Assembly: GCA_902362365.1 (NCBI GenBank)
Contig: CABIVQ010000014.1
Location: forward strand, 1-58,872
Direction of reading: 5' to 3'
From: Clostridiaceae bacterium
GTDB lineage: Bacteria > Bacillota > Clostridia > Peptostreptococcales > Peptostreptococcaceae
DNA length: 58,872 nucleotides
Part shown: one piece after another, positions 20,545 through 28,200 of the stretch
Layout of the letters: the number at the start of each line of letters is the position of its first letter
How positions within the stretch are numbered: position 1 is the stretch's first letter
Made by a program: the position numbers and the translations under genes
Notes under the pieces: model-generated
Databases searched by the model: none
What the model was told of the DNA's origin: nothing
Seen by the model: only the letters and a program-made list of their open reading frames with translations

Positions 20545-21479
20545 TATGCTTCCACCTCACCTTTCTTAGTTAAATAAACTTGTGTTAATGCTATTACCGC
20601 TACTAATATAAAGAATATTACTGCCTTTGCTTGTGCTAAACTCATCTTATTATATGAAAAAGCTGTTTGATATATATTCAAAGCTAACATTTGAGTTGCA
20701 TTTCCTGGTCCACCATTAGTTAAAGCTAAGTTTTGATCGAATAACTTAAATGAATTTGATAAAGTTAGGAATAAACTTACTGTAAACGCAGGTCTAACCA
20801 TAGGAAAAGTTATTAATCTTATTCTTTGAAGAGGACTTGCTCCATCTATTTTTGCTGCCTCATTTAATTCAGGTGGTACATTTTGTAATCCTGCTACATA
20901 TATAACCATTACATAACCTGCCATTTGCCAGGCTGTTAATATAACTAATCCCCAGAAACCTGTTTTTTCATTTGATAGCCATCCCATCATCCAAGTTTGA
21001 TTTAATGCTTGACCTAGCCCATTAAATACATTTACAAATATAAATTGCCATATAAATCCTAGAATCAATCCACCTATTAAGTTCGGCATAAAAAATACTG
21101 TTCTAAGTGGATTGCTTATTTTAGACTCCCTTGTAACCAATAATGCTAATGTAAACCCTAAAAAGTTTATTACTACTATAGATGCTAATGTAAATTTAAC
21201 TGTAAATCCAAAAGATTGCTTAAATCCTTCATCAGCAAATACTTTTACATAGTTTTCTAGTCCTATAAACTGAGCTGAGTTTCCTATACCATTCCAATCT
21301 GTGAATGAATAGTATATACCTAATAGCAATGGTATCAAAACTACAACGACAAATGCTAGTAAACTCGGACCTACAAATGCCCAAAAAGTAAGACTATCTT
21401 TTAATCTTTTATTTTTTCTTATCTTATTTTCTTGCCCCTTGTTCTTACTCTTTTGTTGACCTTTATGTACACTTTCCAT
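20544..21479 (-). CDS. malF: Maltose/maltodextrin ABC permease MalF
   Basis: CUT1 permease, 311 residues, with a basic N-terminal tail (1-28, many Lys) and six predicted transmembrane helices. The EAA loop is ELNEAAKIDGASPLQRI (about 218-234). It lacks the large periplasmic loop of the E. coli protein, as usual in Firmicutes. The ATG is preceded by AAGGGGGATC. It is separated from malE by 148 bases containing a strong stem-loop and runs directly into malG. Confidence 0.94.
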   Translation of the reverse strand: MESVHKGQQKSKNKGQENKIRKNKRLKDSLTFWAFVGPSLLAFVVVVLIPLLLGIYYSFTDWNGIGNSAQFIGLENYVKVFADEGFKQSFGFTVKFTLASIVVINFLGFTLALLVTRESKISNPLRTVFFMPNLIGGLILGFIWQFIFVNVFNGLGQALNQTWMMGWLSNEKTGFWGLVILTAWQMAGYVMVIYVAGLQNVPPELNEAAKIDGASPLQRIRLITFPMVRPAFTVSLFLTLSNSFKLFDQNLALTNGGPGNATQMLALNIYQTAFSYNKMSLAQAKAVIFFILVAVIALTQVYLTKKGEVEA

Positions 21480-21580
21480 AAATTTAGATCCCCCTTTTAT
21501 TTGTATTAATCTCTAAGTTAAACATTAATTATTTCAATATAATAAATATTTAACTTAAAAATTACATCTATATTTATTCA

Positions 21581-21613
21581 AATATAGGAAAGTACATTGT
21601 ACTTTCCTATATT
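21581..21613 (-). other. Intercistronic stem-loop between malE and malF
   Basis: Perfect 15-bp stem with a 3-base loop, 15 bases after the malE stop. The minus-strand tail has few T, so it is a poor terminator. It more likely protects the 3' end of malE mRNA or partly attenuates, giving more binding protein than permease, as known for other mal and binding-protein operons. Confidence 0.7.
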
Positions 21614-21627
21614 GTCAGAATTACCAA

Positions 21628-22941
21628 TTACTTTCTTTCTTCAGCCCAAGTATCTTGTGCATGCTTTACTAAATCTTCCCAAGACATACTTCCATCTAAA
21701 TATTTTTGAATATCTGCTCCAACTACGTTTTCTCCCCATCCACTTGGATATCCCATGAACACCCATGGCATAGTTTTTCCATCGTTAGCATATTGTAAAA
21801 CTGCTGCAGATAATGGATCTTTTGGTTGTAAACTTTCATCTTCATATCCTTTAAATGCAGGAATAAAGTTAAAATCATTTATCACCATTTCTTTTCCTTC
21901 ATCAGAAGTATATAACCAGTTTAAGAAATCTTTAGCTGCTGCCTTTTCTTCATCTGATTTATCTTTATTTATAGACCAATACATTGGTATACCTACTGGT
22001 ATAGAGTCTTCATTAACACCTTCTAAAGGCATTGGTAATATCCCTAAATTATTACCTATTTCTTCATTAACTCCACTTATAGCTTGATAAGTCCAGTTCC
22101 CCATTTGTATCATTGCAACTTTACCTGTAGCAAATTTTTGTTCAGTTTGCATAGCATAATCAACACTGTTTAAAGATGCTTTAGTTCCATCTGGCATATA
22201 AGAATACTCAGCTTGTAAATCAAGAATTTTCTTTAATTGATCACTATATTTAAATTCTAATGTTTTAGCTTCATAAGCTTCTTTTCCACTTGCAAATTCA
22301 TTACCTAATGCAACATTTAATAAGTGTAATCCTGTTACCCATTTTTCTTTTGCAGGTAATGACATTACTGCTTCTATTCCTAACTCACTCTTTTTAGAGT
22401 CTAATGTCTTAACTGCTTCTTCTAATTTAGCAAAAGTAGTTATTTCTTCTGGGTTTATTCCAGCCTTCTCAAATATTTGCTTATTATATATAAATCCATA
22501 TCCTTCTTGAGCAAAAGGCATACCGAATATTCCATCATCAGTTGTAACTGAACCTAGAGTTCCTTCAAATGCTTGATTTACCCAAGGTTGATCAGATAAA
22601 TCTTCTAATTTAGAAGCCCAGTCTTCAACATCTTGAGGTCCACCTATATTAAATATAGTTGGTTCTTGACCAGATTGGAATTTAGTTCTTAATCCCGCAC
22701 CATAGTCATTTCCTCCACCAATAGTTTCTATGTTTATCTTTACTCCATCGTGGCTTTCTTCATATTTCTTTGCAGCTGCTTGAAGTGCTTCTTGAGTTTC
22801 AACCTTAAATTGGAATATATCCACTGTAACATCTCCAGAAGCACTACCTCCACTTGAATCTTTACTTGAACTACAACCAACAAGACTTCCACAAATCAAA
22901 GTTGTTACTGTCATTAAACTTAATGCTTTTTTGAATCTCAT
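21628..22941 (-). CDS. malE: Maltose/maltodextrin-binding lipoprotein
   Basis: Extracellular solute-binding lipoprotein (family 1). The signal peptide ends in the lipobox LVGC with C23, followed by a Ser/Gly-rich linker. Mature protein residues 35-437 show the two-lobe SBP_bac_1 pattern (YEESHDGVKINIETIGGG, NIGGPQDVEDWASKLEDL, WSINKDKSDEEKAAAKDFLNWL). First gene of the maltose operon, directly behind a consensus promoter with two operators. The sugar is inferred from mapA, malL and malR in the operon. Confidence 0.93.
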   Translation of the reverse strand: MRFKKALSLMTVTTLICGSLVGCSSSKDSSGGSASGDVTVDIFQFKVETQEALQAAAKKYEESHDGVKINIETIGGGNDYGAGLRTKFQSGQEPTIFNIGGPQDVEDWASKLEDLSDQPWVNQAFEGTLGSVTTDDGIFGMPFAQEGYGFIYNKQIFEKAGINPEEITTFAKLEEAVKTLDSKKSELGIEAVMSLPAKEKWVTGLHLLNVALGNEFASGKEAYEAKTLEFKYSDQLKKILDLQAEYSYMPDGTKASLNSVDYAMQTEQKFATGKVAMIQMGNWTYQAISGVNEEIGNNLGILPMPLEGVNEDSIPVGIPMYWSINKDKSDEEKAAAKDFLNWLYTSDEGKEMVINDFNFIPAFKGYEDESLQPKDPLSAAVLQYANDGKTMPWVFMGYPSGWGENVVGADIQKYLDGSMSWEDLVKHAQDTWAEERK

Positions 22942-22973
22942 AATATGTATTCCCCCTATTTTATTAAAGTTTA

Positions 22974-22987
22974 TGCAATCGATTGCA
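22974..22987. promoter_or_regulatory. LacI-type operator O2 downstream of the malE promoter
   Basis: Perfect 14-bp palindrome TGCAATCGATTGCA centred on CG, about 20 bases downstream of the -10 box of malE. It fits MalR (LacI family) and also resembles a cre site; MalR is the simpler reading because the gene lies in the operon. Confidence 0.8.
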
Positions 22988-23000
22988 CATCTTTAATAAA

Positions 23001-23029
23001 ATAGTAGCACAAGATTTCCCATTGTGCAA
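23001..23029 (-). promoter_or_regulatory. malE promoter
   Basis: On the minus strand, -35 TTGCAC (23024-23029), 17-base spacer, -10 TACTAT (23001-23006) with an extended TGC just upstream. The -35 is inside operator O1 and operator O2 lies downstream. Confidence 0.75.
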
Positions 23030-23038
23030 CCGTTTACA
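23025..23038. promoter_or_regulatory. LacI-type operator O1 overlapping the malE -35 box
   Basis: TGCAACCGTTTACA, a 14-bp near-palindrome of the same pattern as O2 (TGCAATCGATTGCA), 51 bases centre to centre from it. It also matches a CcpA cre consensus, so catabolite control is an alternative. Confidence 0.65.
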
Positions 23039-23112
23039 TTTCATTTTTGTATTTTTTCCTTTAATAACTCTCTACTATTTAATAAAAGTATATTTAAAAT
23101 AATAAATAATAA

Positions 23113-23157
23113 AAAAAGAGCTTCCCAAGTTTAAATTATACTTAGGTTACTCTTTTA
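23113..23157 (-). terminator. Terminator of the macrodomain gene
   Basis: Imperfect hairpin with AAAGAG/CTCTTT base and inner CCTAAG-type pairing, followed on the minus strand by a run of T (plus-strand A at 23111-23117). It separates the macrodomain gene from malE. Confidence 0.6.
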
Positions 23158-23178
23158 TTATATTATTACGCTATATCT

Positions 23179-24036
23179 TTACTTTGATAAAATATGTCTA
23201 TATATTTCTTCATCACTATCTTTGTAAACATTAAAAACTACCTTTAATTCTTTTTCTGGATTATCTTCCATCCATTTTTTTACGGTTTTAACTGCTATTT
23301 TAGCAGCATCCTCCTTTGGATAACCAAACACGCCTGTTGATATACAGCAGAAAACTATATTTTTTATATTATCTATATCCCTTACTATATTGAGGCATGA
23401 ATTATAACAAGATGATAATTGTTTTTCTTGCTCCTTAGTTGGATCTAATGAAGATACAATAGGGCCTACTGTATGGATAACATATTTAGATGGTAAACAA
23501 TAAGCTCTAGTTATTTTTGCAGAGCCGGTGTATTCTAAATGATTTTGTTTTTCTATTATAATATTGCAATCTTTTCTTAATCTTGGTCCTGCTGCTGAAT
23601 GTATTGCATTATCTATACACATGTGAAGTGGCTGCATGCACCCCAGCAATCTACTATTAGCTGCATTAACTATTACATCTGATTTTATAGTAGTTATATC
23701 TCCATTGAATATGGATATATCTTTTTCTACTTCTGGTATATCATCTACACTTATAGTATTTTTTTCTTTGCATTCTGTTATTAATAATCGTTCTAGTAAT
23801 TCAAGATTTACAGGATCAATTTCTTTTGGAGGATATGCATTTAGAATTCCACGAAGCATATTTCTTCGTGTATCGTAAGTATCTGGTAAATTTTTAGTAT
23901 TCCAAATCCCTTCCTTAGAAAAATAGTCAATTAATACTCTAACTGCTCTGTATTTTTCTGATTTTGACATAGGTTTTACATCTTTATTAAATACTTCAAA
24001 TAAGTCTATATCGTTAGCATAATCTACCCAATTCAT
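23179..24036 (-). CDS. Macrodomain ADP-ribose hydrolase (Zn-macro type)
   Basis: Residues about 110-285 form a macro domain: ITTIKSDVIVNAANSRLLG and GVFGYPKEDAA are the ADP-ribose-binding loops. Between them GCMQPLHMCIDNAIH carries the Cys/His/Cys cluster of the zinc-containing macrodomains found in staphylococci and streptococci. The first 100 residues are the helical N-terminal extension typical of those proteins. Those relatives remove ADP-ribose from proteins and are often linked to SirTM and lipoate genes; no such partner is here. The ATG at 24042 abuts GGAGG directly, so the ATG at 24036 (6-base spacing) is chosen. Confidence 0.88.
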   Translation of the reverse strand: MNWVDYANDIDLFEVFNKDVKPMSKSEKYRAVRVLIDYFSKEGIWNTKNLPDTYDTRRNMLRGILNAYPPKEIDPVNLELLERLLITECKEKNTISVDDIPEVEKDISIFNGDITTIKSDVIVNAANSRLLGCMQPLHMCIDNAIHSAAGPRLRKDCNIIIEKQNHLEYTGSAKITRAYCLPSKYVIHTVGPIVSSLDPTKEQEKQLSSCYNSCLNIVRDIDNIKNIVFCCISTGVFGYPKEDAAKIAVKTVKKWMEDNPEKELKVVFNVYKDSDEEIYRHILSK

Positions 24037-24145
24037 AAACATCCTCCCACATCCATTTGAATTTTTAATTTAATTCTAAAATACTATATCTAACTCTTTA
24101 TTTTTAACAATTCTTCAAAATATCAAGTATTTATTTATATATATT

Positions 24146-24196
24146 AAAAGTCATGAAAATAAAGTTATTTATATCACTTAAATTTTCATGACTTTT
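24146..24196 (-). terminator. Hairpin downstream of the NifU-like gene
   Basis: Perfect 15-bp arms AAAAGTCATGAAAAT and its complement (24146-24160, 24182-24196) around a 21-base AT-rich loop, 77 bases past the nfu stop. The better T run is on the plus strand, so it may act in both directions. Confidence 0.6.
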
Positions 24197-24272
24197 TTAA
24201 TATCATCTATTAAATATATATTTTTTATTTAATAATATAATAAAAAAATTATTTATCAAATAGTTTTAGTAA

Positions 24273-24494
24273 TTATATTCCTATTACTTGAGTTACGCCA
24301 GGTACTTCTTTAACTAATAAATTTTCTATAACAGCCTTTATAGTCATTGTCGCCCCTGGACAACCCTGACATGCTCCCTTTAATCTTACTAATACAACTC
24401 CATCTTGATTTACATCTACTAACTCAACATCTCCACCATCTCTTTGAAGAATTGGTCTTACTTTTTCAAGTATCTCTGCTACTTTCTCTCTCAT
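24273..24494 (-). CDS. NifU-like C-terminal domain Fe-S protein
   Basis: Single Nfu domain of 73 residues that scaffolds or carries Fe-S clusters. The CxxC motif is in GACQGCPGATM, with the typical DGGDVELVDV start. An ATG 12 codons further upstream (24530) lacks a ribosome site, whereas GGGGGG lies 5 bases before the chosen ATG at 24494. It stands alone between its own hairpin and tyrA. Confidence 0.92.
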   Translation of the reverse strand: MREKVAEILEKVRPILQRDGGDVELVDVNQDGVVLVRLKGACQGCPGATMTIKAVIENLLVKEVPGVTQVIGI

Positions 24495-24591
24495 AATACC
24501 CCCCAAAAAAACTTTAATTAACATATTCATAAAAATTTTACTTTATATTTTAATTCCACATTGCTTACCGTTTTCCCTTTTTTAATTTACT

Positions 24592-25425
24592 TTATAGTTT
24601 TTGTCTTCTACTAGATGATTGTCGAAATAATTCAATTAGTTCATTACTATCTTCACTTTCTATAGATTTCTTTATTTTATTTAATTCAATTGTAAAATCA
24701 TCTATTGATTTTAATAGATTTTTCTTATTCCCAATAAAAAGTTCACACCATAACTCATCATTAATATTTGCTATCCTTGTTAGCTCTCTATAACTATCCC
24801 CTATGAAATCTCCTGTTGCTCTATTATTTTCATCACTATTTATTAATGCAACAGCTAATGCATGTGGTAATTGAGATGTATAAGAAATTATTTCATCATG
24901 AAAATCTGCACTTACTTTTCTTATTTTACTAAATCCTATTGAATATATTATACTTTCTAATAATTCTATATTTTCTACTTTATTAAATTCAGAATTAATT
25001 AATATATAATTAGCTCCATTGAATACTTCGTTACTTGCAAAATCTAAGCCTTTTTTTTCCCTACCTGCCATCGGATGACCAAATATAAAATCTACACTAT
25101 TAGGTAATATTTCTAATATCTCTTTTATAAACAATCCCTTAATTCCAGTGGTATCAGTTATAACGGCTCCTTTTTTAAAATTTAATTTATTCTCCAAAAT
25201 AAATTTTTTTATCAGTTTAGGGTAAATTGAAATTATCACTAAATCTGCTTCTTTTAATATCTCATTTCCTTTGGTGCAGCCATCTTTTATTATTCCTATA
25301 CTTTTCGCCTTTGTTATTGTACTTTCATCTATATCTATCCCATATACTTCATCATATCCAGCTTTTTTAAGGGCCATTGCAAAAGACCCTCCAATTACAC
25401 CTAATCCTACTATAGCTATTTTCAT
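24592..25425 (-). CDS. tyrA: Prephenate dehydrogenase
   Basis: NAD(P)-dependent oxidative decarboxylation of prephenate to 4-hydroxyphenylpyruvate, the tyrosine branch. Rossmann motif GLGVIGGSFA (7-16), TDTTGIKG, GHPMAGREKKG around residue 117, and the catalytic-domain stretch SQLPHALA with His. No ACT domain at the end (277 residues). The start overlaps the aroF stop as ATGA, so the two are coupled. Last gene of the aromatic operon. Confidence 0.94.
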   Translation of the reverse strand: MKIAIVGLGVIGGSFAMALKKAGYDEVYGIDIDESTITKAKSIGIIKDGCTKGNEILKEADLVIISIYPKLIKKFILENKLNFKKGAVITDTTGIKGLFIKEILEILPNSVDFIFGHPMAGREKKGLDFASNEVFNGANYILINSEFNKVENIELLESIIYSIGFSKIRKVSADFHDEIISYTSQLPHALAVALINSDENNRATGDFIGDSYRELTRIANINDELWCELFIGNKKNLLKSIDDFTIELNKIKKSIESEDSNELIELFRQSSSRRQKL

Positions 25426-26435
25426 ATTACTTTGCCTTCTATTTCTGCCAATACCCTTGCTTTTTCCATTAAAAATCTAAATTTATTTGGCTTTATTGAT
25501 TGCTGTCCATCACATAATGCTTTTTGTGGGTTATTGTGTACCTCTATAATAAGTCCATCGCACCCAGAAAGTATTGCTGCTTTAGACATAGGTTCTACCA
25601 ATCTCCAGTCTCCCGAAGCATGACTTGGGTCAACTATAACAGGTAAATGAGATAACCTCTTTACTATTGGTATCGCACTTAAATCTAATGTATTTCTTGT
25701 ATATCTCTCAAATGTTCTGATTCCTCTTTCACATAGAATTACATTTTCATTCCCTTCTGCCATTATATACTCCGCACTCATCAGCCATTCCTCTATAGTC
25801 GCCGATAAGCCTCTCTTTAATAGTATTGGTTTATTAGTTCTTCCCACTTGTTTTAATAAATCAAAGTTTTGCATATTTCTTGCCCCAATTTGTATTACAT
25901 CTACATCTTCCACAAATTTATCTATATAATCGGTTGACATAAGCTCAGTCACTATAGGTAAACCAGTTTCTTGTTTTGCTAACTTCAATAGGTTTAACCC
26001 TTCCATCTCCATGCCTTGGAAACTATAAGGTGATGTTCTAGGTTTGAAAGCCCCACCTCTTAAAAAGTTTGCTCCTGATTCTTTTACACTTTTTGCAATC
26101 TCAACTATTTGTTCTTCAGACTCTACTGAACACGGACCTGCTATTATTCCTAAATTAGATCCACCAATCTTACTTCCTAATACATCGATAACAGTATCTT
26201 CTGTTTTAAATAATCTATTTGCTTTTTTAAATGGTTCTTGTACCTTTAATACCTTTTCAACATATCTAAATGATAAAATTTCATCTGAATCTATAATCGT
26301 AGTATCTCCTATCACGCCTACTATACATTTTGAATTTCCCTCTGTTATATTAGTTTTTACACCTTTACTTTCTATATGATCAACTAATTCTCTTACTTCA
26401 TCCTGAGTGTATCCTGTATTCAAAACAATAACCAC
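25422..26435 (-). CDS. aroF: 3-deoxy-7-phosphoheptulonate (DAHP) synthase
   Basis: First enzyme of the shikimate pathway (phosphoenolpyruvate plus erythrose-4-phosphate). It is the type I-beta form: a short N-terminal ferredoxin-like regulatory domain (1-70) precedes the barrel, with GPCSVES, GGAFKPRTSPYSFQG, LKRG and DPSHASG motifs. The N-terminal domain in this class mediates feedback by Tyr or Phe (family knowledge). Translation begins at GTG after GGGAGGGAA. It is 28 bases after pheA and overlaps tyrA by 4 bases. Confidence 0.95.
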   Translation of the reverse strand: MVIVLNTGYTQDEVRELVDHIESKGVKTNITEGNSKCIVGVIGDTTIIDSDEILSFRYVEKVLKVQEPFKKANRLFKTEDTVIDVLGSKIGGSNLGIIAGPCSVESEEQIVEIAKSVKESGANFLRGGAFKPRTSPYSFQGMEMEGLNLLKLAKQETGLPIVTELMSTDYIDKFVEDVDVIQIGARNMQNFDLLKQVGRTNKPILLKRGLSATIEEWLMSAEYIMAEGNENVILCERGIRTFERYTRNTLDLSAIPIVKRLSHLPVIVDPSHASGDWRLVEPMSKAAILSGCDGLIIEVHNNPQKALCDGQQSIKPNKFRFLMEKARVLAEIEGKVI

Positions 26436-26463
26436 AATATTCCCTCCCTTATTTTTTACTTAT

Positions 26464-27597
26464 TTAAATATTACCTTTTTTATAGCTCCCTAAAAATTTA
26501 AAATATTTACTTTCGTTTTCTATATTAGCTATAGCTCTTTTTATTTTTTCCTCTTTAATACTTCCCTCAAAATCTACATAAAACAGGTATTGCCATGGTA
26601 TATGTTTGTTTGGTCTAGACTCTATCTTCGTTAAGTTTATATTATAATCTGCAAAATACTTTAATAGTCTATATAGTTCACCTGACTCATGTTCCGTAGA
26701 AAATATTATACTTGACTTATCACAAGCATTTCCTACTTCAAAATTCCTACCTATTATCACAAACTTAGTATAATTATCCTTGTTATCATTTATATTACTA
26801 TCTATAATATCTAAGTTATAAATCTTAGCTGCTCTTTCTGATGCTATTGCAGCCTTTGTTTTGTCATTTAAATCTGAAACTAATTTTGCAGATATAGCTG
26901 TGTTTAAATAAGGTATCAACTTTATATTCTCATACCTTTTTAGGCTCTCTGCACTTTGCTCAAATCCTTGAGGATGAGAGTAAACTTCTTGTATATCATT
27001 TATTGTTGCTCCTTTTACACCTATTAGATGTTGATTTATCTTTATACATTCTTCACCTACTATATAAAAATCATATATCTTTAATAAATCATATACTTTA
27101 CTTATTCCACCTGTTGATGAATTCTCTATAGGAGCAATAGCATAATCAATCTCTTCATTTTTTAAAGCTATAAACAACTCTTCAAACGTTTCATAATTTT
27201 TAGTATTTTTTATACTAGAAAAATGTTTATGCATCGCCTCTTCACTAAAAGATCCAATAACGCCTTGATACCCTACTTTTAAATTTTCTTTTGGATATTT
27301 TATTACTTTTTCACTATCATAATCACTATTTATTTCTTTACTCTGAATTAATCTGCTTAAATTCATTAAGTTCATATAATAACTTCTCAGAAATGATTCA
27401 TACTCTTTATTTTTTAGATAAGATATATTCTTAGCTATAACTAATTCTTCTCTCTCACTTTGATATATTTGCATATTATTATTTTTCTTATAATCAGATA
27501 TTTTTTTAGATAAATTCATCCTATTCTCAAATAGTAATGTCATTTCCTTATCTATATTGTCAATTTCAGATCTATAGTTCTCTAGTAAATCCATCAC
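26464..27597 (-). CDS. pheA: Bifunctional chorismate mutase / prephenate dehydratase
   Basis: Makes phenylpyruvate from chorismate. Chorismate mutase domain (about 1-90; RSEIDNIDKEMTLLFENRM), prephenate dehydratase domain (about 108-290; GYQGVIGSFSEEA, IENSSTGGISKVYDLL, DNYTKFVIIGR), and C-terminal ACT domain (about 297-377) with ESRP, the phenylalanine-binding signature. Start is GTG at 27597 or the next codon ATG at 27594; both suit the GAAAGGA upstream. First enzyme gene of the operon, about 135 bases downstream of the attenuator terminator, so it is likely controlled by both attenuation and allosteric Phe. Confidence 0.96.
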   Translation of the reverse strand: MMDLLENYRSEIDNIDKEMTLLFENRMNLSKKISDYKKNNNMQIYQSEREELVIAKNISYLKNKEYESFLRSYYMNLMNLSRLIQSKEINSDYDSEKVIKYPKENLKVGYQGVIGSFSEEAMHKHFSSIKNTKNYETFEELFIALKNEEIDYAIAPIENSSTGGISKVYDLLKIYDFYIVGEECIKINQHLIGVKGATINDIQEVYSHPQGFEQSAESLKRYENIKLIPYLNTAISAKLVSDLNDKTKAAIASERAAKIYNLDIIDSNINDNKDNYTKFVIIGRNFEVGNACDKSSIIFSTEHESGELYRLLKYFADYNINLTKIESRPNKHIPWQYLFYVDFEGSIKEEKIKRAIANIENESKYFKFLGSYKKGNI

Positions 27598-27685
27598 ATC
27601 AATCCTTTCTTATTTATTTTGAATAAAAATTCACTTCGCTCATGTCCCAATGAATGCATCCGTTACTCAAACTTAGTAGTTGGAG

Positions 27686-27718
27686 TTATAAATTATCCAC
27701 GAACCAGATAATTTATAA
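27686..27718 (-). other. Second hairpin between attenuator and pheA
   Basis: Perfect 12-bp AT-rich stem (TTATAAATTATC with 27707-27718) and a 9-base loop. There is no T tail, so it is not a terminator. It lies in a slightly GC-richer 100-base stretch whose origin I cannot assign. Confidence 0.5.
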
Positions 27719-27731
27719 TCCCTTAGAATAT

Positions 27732-27757
27732 AAAAAAAGAGCTCAAATGAGCTCTTT
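27732..27757 (-). terminator. Attenuator terminator of the pheA operon
   Basis: Minus-strand AAAGAGCTC-ATTT-GAGCTCTTT followed by TTTT, a strong intrinsic terminator. It starts 38 bases after the stop codon of the aromatic-rich leader ORF and lies well before pheA, inside the leader transcript. Confidence 0.9.
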
Positions 27758-27795
27758 CTTAATATCCCAACTAAAACTAATTTAAATGTGATATA

Positions 27796-27948
27796 TTACT
27801 TGAATGAAATAGAATACATGAACTCATTAGAAAAATTTTTATATTTATTTTTGCAGAAGAAATATCCAGCGCTAAAATAAAAGCCCCAGAAAAATAAGTT
27901 ATAAAATTTATAAAGTTTTTCTTCTAACATTCTTCTAATTTGGTTCAT
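27796..27948 (-). CDS. Aromatic-residue-rich leader peptide of the pheA operon
   Basis: Fifty-codon ORF. GGAGGG (27955-27960) lies 6 bases before the ATG, a very good ribosome site. The peptide has 10 Phe, 6 Tyr and 1 Trp; residues 13-31 read YKFYNLFFWGFYFSAGYFF, 12 aromatics in 19. It sits between a consensus promoter and an intrinsic terminator upstream of pheA-aroF-tyrA. This is the structure of a pheL/trpL-type attenuation leader: ribosome stalling at Phe/Tyr codons when charged tRNA is scarce would favour read-through. An alternative is a small functional membrane peptide, since the core is hydrophobic, but the position and pairing make regulation much more likely. Confidence 0.85.
   Translation of the reverse strand: MNQIRRMLEEKLYKFYNLFFWGFYFSAGYFFCKNKYKNFSNEFMYSISFK
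27820..27828 (-). promoter_or_regulatory. Antiterminator 5' strand within the leader ORF
   Basis: Minus-strand AATGAGTTC (leader codons 41-43) is complementary over 9 bases, with one G-U pair, to GAGCTCATT (27746-27754), the 5' arm and loop of the terminator. A ribosome stalled at codons 13-31 leaves this segment free; a ribosome at the stop codon would cover it. Confidence 0.65.
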
Positions 27949-28017
27949 CTCTATCCCTCCATAATTTTAATATATTTCAAATACTATTTTTAATTATTAC
28001 TTTCTAATATTGATATA

Positions 28018-28045
28018 ATTATAGTCCTTATATTTCCTATGTCAA
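28018..28045 (-). promoter_or_regulatory. Promoter of the pheA leader and operon
   Basis: Perfect -35 TTGACA (28040-28045) and -10 TATAAT (28018-28023) on the minus strand with a 16-base spacer. Transcription would begin near 28011, about 50 bases before the leader's ribosome site. Confidence 0.85.
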
Positions 28046-28115
28046 TATTAACGATTTATTTATATGTATTATTATTTTTTTATTTCTGTATACATAATTC
28101 TTCCTGTGAAAACAT

Positions 28116-28144
28116 TTGCAAAATTAATTTTTTCTTTTTATAAT
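28116..28144 (+). promoter_or_regulatory. Promoter of the 63-residue membrane protein gene
   Basis: TTGCAA (28116-28121), 17-base spacer, TATAAT (28139-28144) on the plus strand, divergent from the pheA leader promoter. It is about 50 bases before the small ORF. Confidence 0.7.
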
Positions 28145-28200
28145 AAAATTAAGTAGTTTTATTCAATTATTGTAAATTAAATAAGGGAGTTGGATCAATT

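Noticed and set aside
27598..27960. T-box riboswitch upstream of pheA
   Set aside because: No T-box sequence (AGGGTGGNACCGCG-like) or specifier stem was found; the aromatic leader ORF with terminator and antiterminator explains the region better.
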